Source: Chaetoderma sp. LZ-2023a (Eukaryota; Mollusca; Caudofoveata; Chaetodermatida; Chaetodermatidae). From it: DNA of 64,000 bases. The stretch spans positions 140,256,496 through 140,320,495 of the forward strand of contig CM067369.1 in assembly GCA_034401795.1 (NCBI GenBank). The letters are read 5' to 3'. This document shows, one piece after another, positions 32,508-43,409 of this stretch. The notes below the pieces were generated by a model, which did no database searches, was not told the DNA's origin, and saw only the letters and a list, made by a program, of their open reading frames with translations. How positions within the stretch are numbered: the stretch's first letter is position 1; every line of letters starts with the position of its first letter. Both the position numbers and the translations under genes were made by a program.

Positions 32508-32820
32508 ATTTTCAATTCACTGCCCTGCTGTGCTTTAGTAGGGTTCCCCAAACGTTAAATTTTTAAATCACAACTCCTCCATTTTTTATGAACGATCTCG
32601 AGAAAACTTGAGAGGGATATTCTATGGGTCTCTTGACATCAATATGGAGCCCAATTTTCAATTCACTGCCATGCATCGTTTTAGAATGGTAGCCCACCCT
32701 TAAATTTTCAAATCGCTACTTTTCCATTATGGATGAAGGGATTTTGCTCAATCTTTAGAATGGGATTCTATGGTTAAATCTTGACATCATTACAGAGTGC
32801 TATGTTAGATTCACTGCCCT
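32508..32820. repeat. Degenerate tandem repeat, about 135-bp units
   Basis: TTTTCAATTCACTGCC (32509; 32652), then TTTTCAAATC and 'GATTCTATGG' motifs; a third partial unit ends TTAGATTCACTGCCCTG. No gene. Confidence 0.6.
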
Positions 32821-33240
32821 GGCCAGTCATTCCAGTGGTAAAATTTCAAAAATGGTCTTAATGTCCTTTTTCAAGCCAAGAAAAAGGTATTTTGGAAATT
32901 AGATCACTGGAATAACCGGCTCATAAACAAGCTAGTCATTCCAGTGATAAATTGTAGACCAGTCTACAAATGGAAATTTCTCAAAACCATTGCCAAAGTT
33001 GGGTTTGGGAGGCTTGGACATTAACCCTTTAATGGTCAAGATTGAGCAAGAAAATTAAAATTTTTGTTACATGCAGGCGAATGTCCATTCGCAGGTCAAG
33101 AGGACTAGTTTTGAAAATTTACAATTGAAATGGCTGGCGTGTTTATCAAGGCAGTCATTCCAGTGGAGATTTGGAAAATAGTCTTCTCTTATCCTGCAGA
33201 TGTATGTTTCTAAAGATCACTGCCAACCAGTTAAAGGTTA
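32820..33240. mobile_element. Two adjoining hairpin MITE 'B' copies
   Basis: The first copy (about 32822-33020) lacks its left end. The second runs from TTAA 33021-33024 to about 33240 (CCAACCAGTTAAAGGTTA). Both contain GTCCATT.GCAGG and CAGTCATTCCAGTG segments. Confidence 0.65.
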
Positions 33241-33429
33241 GAGCAAAAATACTTTGTTTCCTTACATGTATGTCATTAATGTGTAGCTTAGAGATATTTT
33301 CTCTGCATAGCATATTAAGTAATGGGTTGATCCATTTATCTATGATATCATATATGTATATAATCAATGGCCATTTATTCATGAATATTTTAATACCGCT
33401 ACATTATTATATATGTAGGTGTGCTTCTA

Positions 33430-33456
33430 TGAATGAATGAATGAATGAATGAATTA
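33430..33456. repeat. (GAAT)n microsatellite
   Basis: About six perfect GAAT repeats. Confidence 0.9.
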
Positions 33457-33488
33457 GGGCTTTATACCACACTGGTGTAGATAGTTAA

Positions 33489-33691
33489 CCCTCTAACAGT
33501 TAACCAGGCCAAAAATGTCTTATGCAGTGGTTTTGAGAAATGGTAATTTGCACACCAAGAGAATATTTTTGTAAATTTCTCACTGGAATGCCTGGCATAA
33601 TAATAGAGACAGTCATTCCTGAGTGAGAAATTTTTCTCAAATAATCAGCAAATGGACTATTTTCAATGAGAATAAACGTGAGGGTTAAATG
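33489..33691. mobile_element. Hairpin MITE 'B' copy
   Basis: TTAA at 33485-33488 and about 33692-33695. CCCTCTAACAGTTAACC left end, core CTGGCATAATAATAGAGACA, eroded right arm. Confidence 0.65.
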
Positions 33692-33699
33692 TTTAATTG

Positions 33700-34110
33700 T
33701 TACAGTTAAACAGTATATCAGACAAATGACTGACCTATCTTAATCACAGCATCATAGATTCCAAAATGAACTGCACATATAATAGAAATAGAAATCAAAA
33801 TCTGACATTTCAGTGGTCTACAGGTTAAAGATGTCGCCGTAAGATACATGAACATATTGATCAGTTTGTCGCGTCTAATCAGCGTGATCAAGGCATGGAC
33901 TATGACAGATCCTCATGGGAATTATCAAGCTATTTATATAACAGATCATATGGATGACTTGAATCAATAATGCTAAACACGTCAATAAATACATGTATTC
34001 TTATATACCAAATTGCTTTGAGGAAACTGAACATTGGTGAAATCTATCGTGAGCCATTATAACATTGAATTAATAGTATCAACTTCCAATCTCGATCAAT
34101 ACTCTAATTC
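33700..34110. other. Intronic stretch, no gene seen
   Basis: AT-rich sequence without recognisable repeats or ORFs. Confidence 0.35.
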
Positions 34111-34115
34111 CTTAA

Positions 34116-34345
34116 CCTTTTAACACACAAGATGGACAAAAAAACGGCTTCTGCAGTGATCTTGAGAAATGCCCATTTGCTGGCCAAGAGACTATTTTTG
34201 AAAATTTACCACTGGAATGATTGGCTCGATCACTGAGCCAGTCATTCCAGTAATAAGTTTTCAAAAATAGTGTTCTCTTGGTCTGTAAATGGACATTTTC
34301 CATGAGAAAATTGAAATTTTCTTGAACAAATTAGAGGGTTAAAGG
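34116..34345. mobile_element. Hairpin MITE 'B' copy
   Basis: TTAA at 34112-34115. The core reads TTGGCTCGATCACTGAGCCA and the right end TTAGAGGGTTAAAGG. Confidence 0.75.
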
Positions 34346-35284
34346 AACAATATCAACAGGAATCAATGGAGGAATCTGATATGTCACTCAAGTATCTGAC
34401 GATAAAATGAAAATAGTCACTTTTTAGCTGCTGTCAATCAAATGATGTACAAAGACACGAAAGTGACAAAGGTCCGACAGAAGCCATTTCAACTGTGTGT
34501 CTCTGGTGAATTTGTAATATGAGTAATTCCGAGTGAAATCAACCAATCCTGAACAAATTTGAAAACACACCATCTCAGATTTTGATGAAAATTGACAGGC
34601 AGTTACAATAGGCATGATAGGTTATCCAATGGTGACATGCAAAATTGTAGCCGTCAACCCCACATATTTGCCAAATTATGGCCACATGAAGCTGGGGTTC
34701 AGAATTGCAGAGGTGTCAGAAATGCAGATATGAGGATTTTCAGTGTCTAATAATTCAAAAAGTAGAAGACAGAGGTTCAATTCTTGGTATGCTTATAGAG
34801 CAATACAACCAGATTGCAAAAACCAAAAACACTTGGATGTGGCTATACAGAGGAAAAAAATATAGGTCATCAAAAAGCTGCCAAAATGGCTTTACCAATT
34901 TTGGCTGAATTTACAAATATTTCATTCACATAGTCAATGTGAAAATAAATTGCTAAAACATACATTTTCTTATACATGCCTTGGAATTCACCTTACTGGC
35001 AACCAGCCAATATAAAGCCAGGAGAGGGCGTCATTGCATAAATCTGTTAAGCGTGCAATGACGTGACCTTAACAAAGCGAGACAGTCAAATCAAGAATGG
35101 ACCTGAGGAAACTAGATTTTTTTGGCTGAGTACAAGACACGGTGGGCAAAAGTGAAGAAGGACTGATTGCAGCTGTAGGATGTTTCTACTACTACAGCCG
35201 CAGAATACAGTAATCATACATAGAGTACAATAGGCTTAAAAGCCTAGGATTGAATCGTGGCAGGTGCATCCACAGATAATCCCA
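34346..35284. other. Intronic stretch, no gene seen
   Basis: Small family 'C' echo at 34370-34400 (GAGGAATCTGATATGTCACTC). The ORF at 34705-34908 (67 aa) has no family features. Confidence 0.35.
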
Positions 35285-35349
35285 TATGAATCGTCAGTGT
35301 GTCAGTATATCAGACATGTGAAAGCTGGTCTGCTAATCTGAGACGTTGT

Positions 35350-35540
35350 CTTGGCGTGGTGGTCCAGTGGAAAGATGTCTGGTTGCTGATGCTATGCGGA
35401 GTTGCAGTATGGCGGTTCGATCCCCCGACTGGGGGATGGTGATCAACAAATTAAACTAATGGGTGCATGACTGTCGGCTGGTTAGCACATGGAAATTGAT
35501 GCCGCACATTGCCAGTGCATCAACAACAAAAAAATATATA
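35350..35540 (+). mobile_element. tRNA-derived SINE
   Basis: tRNA-like head with A box TGGTGGTCCAGTGG (35357-35370) and B box GGTTCGATCCCCC about 55 bp later (35415-35427), then an unrelated body. The end is AACAACAAAAAAATATATAT. Promoter boxes, spacing and A-rich tail are those of a Pol III SINE. Confidence 0.75.
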
Positions 35541-35559
35541 TATACATAGTCTCAAAATC

Positions 35560-36730
35560 CATCAAATAAAAAATCCAATATGGCTGCCAAATATGTTACA
35601 TTTCGATTGGCCCACTGCGGCCATATTCTCTGATGGATCACCTTCCTTTGAACAAACTTTAATGGCCCTTAGTGTCTAATCATATCTCCCCATTTTCGGC
35701 CTGATCACTTTAGTGGCTCTAAAGCTGTTTTCGGGAAAACTAGGTCATCCACAATGGCTGCCGAACAATTTGATCAATCAAGTCCTCTTGAAGAAACTTG
35801 GCTTACCTCTTGCCCCAGATGAAGTTTCATGAGTTTTAAATCGATTCCACGAGCGGTTTCGGAAAAGTTTTTAAAGACGTTTCCTAAAATTGGCCGAAAT
35901 CGATGATGGCCGTCGGCCAAGTTGGCCGATCGTTTTCATCTGAACAAATTTTGATCCCTATCTCCTAAGGATGCATCCTGCCTCAGATAATTGAAATAGG
36001 CCTAGTAGTTCTCGAGAAGACATTTTAAATTTAGCACTGTATTAGTATCGGACCCTTCGGCGGGAAATTAATCCAAGATGGCCACCAAACAGTTTATCCG
36101 ACAGTTTCAAAAATGGCAAATTTGACTTCAGAATACCCAAAAACATATATAAAACCAATTTTGGCCTCAAAATCCATCAAATAAAAAAATCCAATATGGC
36201 CGCCAAACATGCTATATTTTGATTGGCCCACAGCGGCCATGTTTTTTGACTGATCAACTTACCTTGAACAAACTTTAATCGCCCTTAGTCCCTAATCATA
36301 TCTAGCAAATTTCAACCCGATCTCTTCAGAGGTTCTGGAGAAGTTGTTTAAGCGAAAACTAGGTCAACCATGATGGCTGCCGAACCATTTGAATAATCAA
36401 GTTCTCTTGAACATACTTGGTTCAACTCTTGCCATAGATCAAATTTCATGAGGCTTGCATCACTTCCCCAAGCGGTTTCGGAGAAGATTTTTAAAGACGT
36501 TTCAAGGTTTTTACAAAGGTCACAGTGACCTTGACCTTTGATATTTAGACCGCAGTCATTCTGACATGCCATATTATTCTAAGGAAGCATGTGCTCAAAT
36601 TTGGATCCAGTATGATTAACCAAACCGGATATAAACAGAAAAGTTTACCCAAATGCAAATTGGACGACGACGCCACCGCAACAGAGTATCGCAATAGCTC
36701 GTTTTACTTCGAAAAGTAAAGCTAATAAGA
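35560..36730. repeat. Degenerate dispersed/tandem repeat 'D'
   Basis: Two diverged units start AATCCATCAAATAAAAAA.TC..CCAATATGGC (35568; 36170) and carry GATTGGCCCAC..CGGCCAT, AACAAACTTTAATGGCCCTT, TTTCATGAG. and AAGATTTTTAAAGACGTTTC. The second ends in CAGTGACCTTGACCTTTG, GACGACGACGCC and a hairpin tail near 36690-36720 (TAGCTCGTTTTACTTCG AAAAGTAAAGCTA). A third copy is at 62640-62950. Confidence 0.7.
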
Positions 36731-36789
36731 GTAGGAATCTTCTTATCAAAAACTGCTGTCAATTTTGTAACTAGCAAATATTCCCTGAA

Positions 36790-36925
36790 ATAAAAAACAC
36801 ATTAAAATGAAACTAAATCATAAAATACATACATACAGTAAAAACACATTAAAATGAAACTAAATCATAAAATACATACATACAGTAAAAACACATTAAA
36901 ATGAAACTAAATCATAAAATACATG
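36790..36925. repeat. 47-bp tandem repeat, about 3 copies
   Basis: AAAAACACATTAAAATGAAA plus CTAAATCATAAAATACAT repeated three times with almost no divergence, so recent. Confidence 0.9.
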
Positions 36926-37880
36926 TACTCGTTATAAATATCCACTACCTTGTCTACAGATGTAATCTGAATATTGTGTCATGGTCCGCACTTTGGCCTA
37001 CTTAACCAGCGAACATGGTTCACTCCTCAGTTCTGGACTATATTTTCGTTGTTGAAAATGTGGGCAATCTGATTGATTCCTCGATCGTCGCCTCTAGTCC
37101 AGTCAAAATAGCTAAAATTTGGCAAAACCTACCACTAATTGCAATAGAAATGAAATTACGCAGAATGTGTTCAGTACGTACTTCCTGGTGACATATTTAA
37201 AATCTCTTAAAATCTTTTGAGTGGAACTATTCTTTTTTGACAGTTAAAGTTTATTGGGTTTTCAGTCGTCTGGCCCAACGCGAAAACACAAATATGGCTA
37301 TATCGCGACAACTGCTTATACATGCAGAGGATAGGCATTTTCACATCAAATGTAAATAATCTATGCACCCATGTCCATGTATTAATTACTGATGGTTAGC
37401 CCGGCAAGATGAAGTAGATAGGCCTAATGTCAACGTTAAGGGAGTGAGCATGTGATTTGGAGACTATAAATGATTAACTAAAGAAAACTTGCAAATGCAC
37501 GGCACTCGTCATGTTTATAACTATGATAACATTAAACCCATCTGTAAATTAAACACGAGGAAACAATTAAATAGCTCCCTCCAATATATTATATTTATTG
37601 TAGCATACGGACCAGGTTAATTTTATAAATGGACAATCAAAATAAACTGAAAAGCTTTTAAAATAGTAAAACTTCACGATTTTCTTCATTATTAGACTAT
37701 ACGTTACTCAAACCAAATTAATTATTCACATCTGATCCAATAAAACTGATTAAATTGACAAATAAAATATTGATTCAATATTTTGATATTTGAATCAATT
37801 ATTTACCCTTGATCCAATAAAACTGATTCAATTGATTGATAAAGTATTGATTCTAGTCTCTTGATATTCATATCATTTAC

Positions 37881-38170
37881 ATGGCGAGTTGGGTATTCTG
37901 CGAGAAGGCATTATCAGATGGACCAACAGTTACTTTAACTGCCAAAGGGTGTGATGGTATTACTAAAGCTAAAGTATTGAGCGTGAGTCAGAGAGAGTTG
38001 TGAAACCTGGAGACGTGGTTCATATTAAATGTCGAAAAGTATTTTGCAACCCTATAGCCATACAAAATTTAATTAAAAAATGAAAGCATGTTTCAGAGGG
38101 CTATGCCCATTCAGCTGACTCAACTCGCACTCTCCGCTCAGAGGAACCCACATTCTCATATCAGGACCAT
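37881..38170 (+). pseudogene. N-terminal Cys region of the TIR-element protein
   Basis: Starts MASWVFCEKALSDGPTVTL, then TAKGCDGITKA. After a frame change it continues with VKPGDVVHIKCRKVFCNP, then LRSEEPTFSYQDHCLLCGN. Paired Cys/His residues (C..KGC..KC..FC; HCLLCG) suggest a zinc-binding head. I recognise this as the beginning of a widespread, unnamed invertebrate protein family. Confidence 0.6.
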
Positions 38171-38173
38171 TGT

Positions 38174-38956
38174 TTGCTATGTGGAAATACTGACACGTAT
38201 GATCGAAAGAAAAAACTGCATGAGCTCATTTCAGTACGGACAATCGAATTTGATACGACATTACTGAGAGCATGTGATAAACGTCCGGATGAATGGTCAG
38301 ATAAGGTCACGGGAAGGGTGGCATTCGCACAGGACCTTCACGCAGCTGACGCTGTTTACCATCAAACCTGCAATGTAAACTTTAGAACTGGTAAAAATGT
38401 GCCACATTCATACAAGAAAGAATGTGATGGTTTGTCAAAGAAAATAAAATTAGGAAGGGCGGAAGATACTGTTAGAGCCGATGATTTCATAAAGGTCGCA
38501 GTAAACCATGAGGCGAATGATGAACAGCAGACAACAATTGCAGAAATTATTCAAAATACAGCAGATGCTTTACAAGGTTCAGATTTGGAACCATATGGTT
38601 CAATACACATAAAAGACAAACTTCTTGGGCATTTTGTTGATAAAATAATCATCACACAAATAAATAGTTCCCAAAATGTAGTGTCCTTCAGACGTACAGC
38701 TTCGGCCATTATAAATGAATTTTACAGACAGCCCAAAGAAAATGATCTTGAGGGCGAAAAGTTTAGATTAATAGAAGCGGCTGGCCACATCATCAAGAGT
38801 GACATTAAGTCGGTCGTTCAATCTAAAGACGTTTACCTCTCTAGGCTTTCCATGTCTACCGTCGATGAAACAACAACCTTTCTACCACATTCATTGAGAC
38901 TTTTGATGAATGCTGTTTTGTTTGAACGGACAAAGACTCAAAGGTATGTTCCATAG
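38174..38956 (+). pseudogene. TIR-element protein, second segment
   Basis: 260-residue open stretch. It begins with LCGNTDTYDRKKKLHELISV and continues ACDKRPDEWSDKVTGRVAFA, AADAVYHQTCNVNFRTGK. The Cys/His spacing (..DAVYHQTC..NFR) is conserved in the related invertebrate proteins I recall. No catalytic motif was assigned. Confidence 0.65.
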
Positions 38957-38959
38957 GAC

Positions 38960-40610
38960 AGGCTATCATGCAGGCTACATGTCCTAGAAATATCATAGCT
39001 CCATTGCAGTTAGGTCTCGCTATTCAGATGCATTCTCATTTCGCACCCAGATTCCTCATCGAAACATTGAACAAACTTGGATTTTGTAGTTCATATTCTG
39101 AAGTACAGAGGTTTGAACGATGTGCAACAATGAACAAGGAATCAGAAATTTCCGGTCCGTTTCCAGGATGATTCATGCAATACGCAGCAGACAATGTTGA
39201 CCATAATAGTAGAACACCCAATGGCTGGTTATATGCAATCAATATCCAAGGGGACACACATGGGGCAAGCATCTATGATCGATATGAATCCAGGTGACAT
39301 GAATTGTGTCAACTCCACTCTGAATTTCATATCGGAACATGCCAGGCGTCATAGAGCAACACCCGTTGTCACATTTGACAAGCCATTGTGTTGGAAAGCC
39401 ATGCCAATTCTTGAAAGTGCTCCCGCAGATAGTCCGTTGCAATCAATGGTGGTAAGGTTGGGTGGCTTTCATACATTAATGAGCTTTTCTGGGAGCATCG
39501 AACACTTGATGGCAGGGACAGGTCTCCAAGACCCTCTGGAGGCGTTTTTGCTGGAAACACAATTTGCCACATATTGACTGGTAAAGTGGTGGCAAGAGCT
39601 CTCTGTGGCCACTTCCTTATTGATGCTGTCATTCACGCACTTTTACTGTGTAAGATCTTTCAAACAAAATTGCCTCTTCTATCTCAAGATAATGTAACAA
39701 AGGAAACAGACACTGAAAGTGGAAGTAACACTGTCCCAGAGGAACTTGATGCAATAGCGACGATGTACGATGACCTCATGTTAGGCAAAATTACTCTCCA
39801 AGAAGTAGAGTCATCAGTAGAGTTGCTGTCTTTTCACAGGAAACTTCAAACAGAGATGGCAACTATGTCGTCAGAATATTGCACTGCCAAGCGATGGGTA
39901 AATTATATGGAGCTGATCACCATTGTGCGTGACTATCAGATCTGAATGAACGGGTGATTGGTTCCTTCATCTTGAAACTAAGAAAGAAATAGGCTATAAC
40001 ATTTGAATCCATGTTGCCGTACCTGGCAGCATCCGGTCACAATCTGTACACAAAATCAGTGTATCTCTACCGGTCTCAATCTGTACACAAAATCAGTGTA
40101 TCGCTACCTCCAGAGAATGAGATGGTTACATGAAACACACACTCATGTTTACATGCAATTCTCCCAGGGACTACATGTTCCTCTGAGGTCAGACCGTCTT
40201 TTGGTTATCACCAGACCTTGTGATTGAACATTTTCTAATGAGGAGTCTTAAGATGAGTGGTGGCCTCACCAGATGTAGGGGCATGACTGAAACACAGCGA
40301 ATAGTTTGGTGTTTGTCAAGACCCGCGTATACGGAAGTTAATGTTGCCATGGAGCAGCTCACATCAGTCACATATGACACAATGCCGATTCTAGAAAGCT
40401 TATGTCCTTCATTGAATGGTTGTCACCATTTGGCACAAATCCATCACTTCGGAACATAGTTAATGGCATTTCAGCCGGAGCATACGTAAACATACATAAC
40501 GCAAAGCAAATCGGAAATGTCATTCTTAATGAAATGGATGAGCAACCCGTTCTCACATATTCCTTCAGGAGAAAGAAATAGGCTATAACATTTGAATCCA
40601 AGGCTGCTGT
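38960..40610 (+). pseudogene. TIR-element protein, middle region, several frame breaks
   Basis: Successive open pieces: 38968-39171 (PLQLGLAIQMHSHFAPRFLI, ETLNKLGFCSSYSEVQRFE), about 39180-39577 (PVVTFDKPLCWKAMPILESA, MVVRLGGFHTLMSFSGSIEH), 39574-39945 (AVIHALLLCKIF; LLSFHRKLQTEMATMSSEYC) and 40220-40590. Acidic residues in FDKPLCWKA, VRLGGFHTLMSF and the later ..IEHFLMRSLK.. stretch could belong to a transposase core, but I cannot assign a DDE triad by eye. Confidence 0.55.
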
Positions 40611-40711
40611 CAAGATTGGCAGTGATATGGTCCAGATAGATCCGTTACTTCTGTTTCACAGGTTAATCATCACAGGATCTCAGACAAACGATGTGGCAAA
40701 TGCTCTGACCT

Positions 40712-41816
40712 ATGAACTCTGTAGTTACCCTCCAGCATTGTTCGAAGGAAAGGAGTCTCTTTGAAGTCATAAAACCACAGCTAGCAAAAGCGATCTGGTC
40801 TGCAGTACCACCACAACCACCACAAAGTCATAAGTTCAAATATATACTTGATGGGGGTGCTCTTCTCCACAGTATTCCATGGCAAGTGGGTAACACCTAT
40901 GGCAAAATATTGCAAGACTATAGCAACTATGTGACAACACACTATGGTCAATCAGTCGTTGTTTTCGATGGCTACGAGACATGTCCGTCAGCAAAAGACA
41001 ATACCCATAGACGTAGGGCAGGGTGTGAGGGTAACAAAGTGATTTTCAGTCCATTCATGAAACTGCAGTTGAACAAGAAAGAATTTCTCTCCAATAGTGA
41101 AAATAAACAACGATTCCTTGCATTACTGGGTGAAAAACTAGCTCAGTGTGATTGTGAGGTAGCACATGCTAAAGGAGACACCGATGTATTAATCGTGCAA
41201 ACTGGAATTACTGTTTCAAAGATCTGTGAAGCAGTACTGGTCGGGGATGACACTGACCTGCTTATTCTCCTCATACATCATGCTAGGAGGAACAAGCATG
41301 ATATTTACTTCCGTTCTGAACCAAAGAAAGGAGAACCTCGAAAATGTATAAGTGTGAATTCCATCAGGCATACACTAGGAAAGAGCGTTTACGAGAATAT
41401 TCTTTTATTACATGCTTTTCTCGGATGCGATACAACGTCGAGAATATTTGGTATAGGCAAATCCATCGGACTGAAACTCATGAATGACATTCCATGGCCA
41501 GGCCAAAGTATTTGAAAGTGCAGCATCATCGAAGAAAGATCTCATATCTGCTTGTGAGAAGGCCATGGTTATTCTGTACAAAGGAGCAGAAGATGACAAT
41601 CTTAACACGATAAGGTATCAACGATTCCAGGAGTTTGTAACAATCAGTAAAAGGGCCATCCACCCAAACATGTTACCACAGCCTCCGTGTGTTCCATCAG
41701 AGCCAGCACTGGAAAGGGAATGTCTTGATGCTGAAGAATGGGGATGGAAGATTTTAGAACGTAAACTGATACCAGTACAGTCTGACTTGGATCCAGCCCC
41801 GCAGTTCCTGCTTTAA
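40712..41816 (+). pseudogene. FEN1/XPG-like (PIN) nuclease region and C-terminal part
   Basis: The open stretch 40712-41515 shows the acidic ladder of a FEN1/XPG-type PIN nuclease in order: YILDGGALLHSIPW, VVVFDGYETCPSAKD, VAHAKGDTDVLIV, EAVLVGDDTDLLILL and LLLHAFLGCDTTSRIFG. The D's in ILDGG, GDTD, GDDTD and GCDTTS occupy metal-binding positions of that fold. After a frame change, 41484-41816 reads ISKRAIHPNMLPQPP and ECLDAEEWGWKILERKLIPV. Confidence 0.75.
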
Positions 41817-41960
41817 CTTGTGAGATGCATCTGCAGATCGGGCTGTGGTACTATGCGATGCGGATGTCGTCGGCATGGACTTGATTGTTTGTCTGCTTGT
41901 TCTAGGTGCAGGGGAATTTGTCAAAACATGTCAAATGATGACCTGGATGAAAATGAAAAT
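41817..41960 (+). pseudogene. C-terminal Cys-rich (CXC-like) tail
   Basis: Immediately after the previous stretch, the same frame region reads LVRCICRSGCGTMRCGCRRH, then GLDCLSACSRCRGICQN. Nine cysteines in 33 residues with CxC..C....CxC......C..C..C...C spacing resemble a CXC/Tesmin-type zinc cluster. This tail is typical of the same unnamed family. The element ends about 380 bp later. Confidence 0.65.
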
Positions 41961-42466
41961 TAAATGAATGTAGAAATCATTTCAAACATCGAATTTTAGT
42001 GTCGCCTATTATTTAGACTGGTCGTCATATTGGATTATGACGTCATAGAGTGGGAATATTGTGATAACGACATTTTTCTTTGGTAGATTGGTGGCATACT
42101 TCTATCTGTTTGTAACACATTTATGTGGTCTAAAATGGACCGTTATCGTGATACACGCTTTATTATACTCGACTGGGGCCACCTTGGTATCCATCTTGAA
42201 TTTACCATGTTCCACTCAAAAGATTTTACTAGGTTTTTAAAATATAATTTCTACACTCTAAAGAAAAAAAGATAAAAGTGGTTTCGTTTCTGTTGCAATT
42301 AGTGGTGGTGGGTCAAACCTTATTTTGACTGGACTACTCTTTCTACTCAGGAGTTTAAATAATTAAATGGGCATATTGTCATTATTGTGGAAAGTGGCGT
42401 AGTTGCCTACCAGTAGCTATAGTAAAGACTGTGATAGAAATATACAGCTGGTAAAAATGGTACCTA

Positions 42467-43407
42467 GTAGTAGGGCAGATATGTGAAAAAGATGTTCCAT
42501 TCTGGCAGAAAGCATGAAATTTGGCATATAGGTGGTCTAAGGTATCCTGATTATAATTAGATGCGGTGCCACGTGATTCTACCAAGGGAACCCATTCAAA
42601 ATGGCGGATTCAAAATGACCGCCTTCCCAGCGGAAAATTTGCATTACTCAAGCTCTAGACGGAGTAGAGAGATGGGATTAATGTCAAATTAGGGGTTTCA
42701 TGGGTCAATCGTTATAATTCTACTCAATACAATACTCTAAATATGTAAATATCAATCCTTCCATAGCGACCACCTGTGTTTGATGTCAAAAGACGGTGGC
42801 TCTTTAAGATGTGTTATCTAAAAGATCCATCTCTTGAGAACAAAAGCAATATAGCATCGAGAAATACATTGTAGTTTAAATTACTTGATTTCTTAATATC
42901 GAACCAAGTAATGGTCGCTATAGATACGTTCAATTATCCTATTAGAGTATGCAAGGCTATACATGATGCTGTTGATTGTTGAATCATGATTCACAGACAT
43001 CACACGCACTGTGCACCGCATAAGCACAACTGTGCACAAGGTAAGTTGAATTTATAGCATTTGCATCTGCCAGTGCAATTGCTTTTGCAAGCAGATTTCA
43101 CGAGTTCCCGGCATGCCTTAGATGTGTCTGCAAGCAAACTCCATTGCGGTGACCAAGTGTCTCCATCTCTGACCCAACCCCAGTCAGCTGGCGATGGCGT
43201 TTTTGCCTGGAACGCAGTACGTTTGGTGTGTTGCAGCAGAGCTACACTGGTCGGAGGAATGTTTTGAATGGGTTCCCTTGGTATAATCACGTGGCACCGC
43301 ATCTAATTATGTTCAGCATACCTTAAACCACCAATATGCCAAATTTCATGCTTTCTGTCAGAATGGAACATCTTACCTCAAATTTGTTACATATCCGCCC
43401 CACTACA
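42467..43407 (-). mobile_element. Short long-TIR element carrying a CXC-like gene remnant
   Basis: 941 bp. Arms of about 135-145 bp: GTAGTAGGGCAGATATG..GATGTTCCATTCTGGCAGAA..GGTGCCACGTGATTCTACCA (42467-42602), matched in inverse by 43262-43407. No flanking duplication is obvious. The interior encodes on the minus strand the tail of the same unnamed Cys-rich protein family as the larger element. The TIRs differ from those of the 37-42 kb element, so it is a different family member. Confidence 0.72.
43000..43302 (-). pseudogene. CXC-like C-terminal fragment
   Basis: 100-aa ORF: PTSVALLQHTKRTAFQAKTP, PADWGWVRDGDTWSPQWSLL, ACRELVKSACKSNCTGRCKC, YKFNLPCAQLCLCGAQC. The WGW..W.P.W..L..ASKACREL.K..CK..C..RCKC....L.C...C.C...C pattern parallels the tail at 41700-41960. 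The ORF start lies in the TIR, so the rest of the gene was lost. Confidence 0.7.
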
Positions 43408-43409
43408 AA

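Larger units (their letters stand above)
37095..42336 (+). mobile_element. Large TIR transposon with XPG/PIN-like nuclease, possibly Academ-like; broken
   Basis: About 5.24 kb. Terminal inverted repeats of about 130 bp occupy 37095-37227 and 42209-42336. The outer 16 bases TAGTCCAGTCAAAATA are perfectly inverted. Inner shared blocks are CCTACCACTAATTGCAATAG versus the inverse of ..ATTAGTGGTGGTGGG, and AATCTTTTGAGTGGAAC. CTC stands on both outer sides (37092-37094; 42337-42339), a possible 3-bp target duplication. The interior codes on the plus strand for one large protein family broken by several frameshifts and stops. TIRs, a 3-bp duplication, an XPG-like nuclease and Cys-rich regions are features reported for the Academ superfamily; the assignment is inference. 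Confidence 0.72.
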
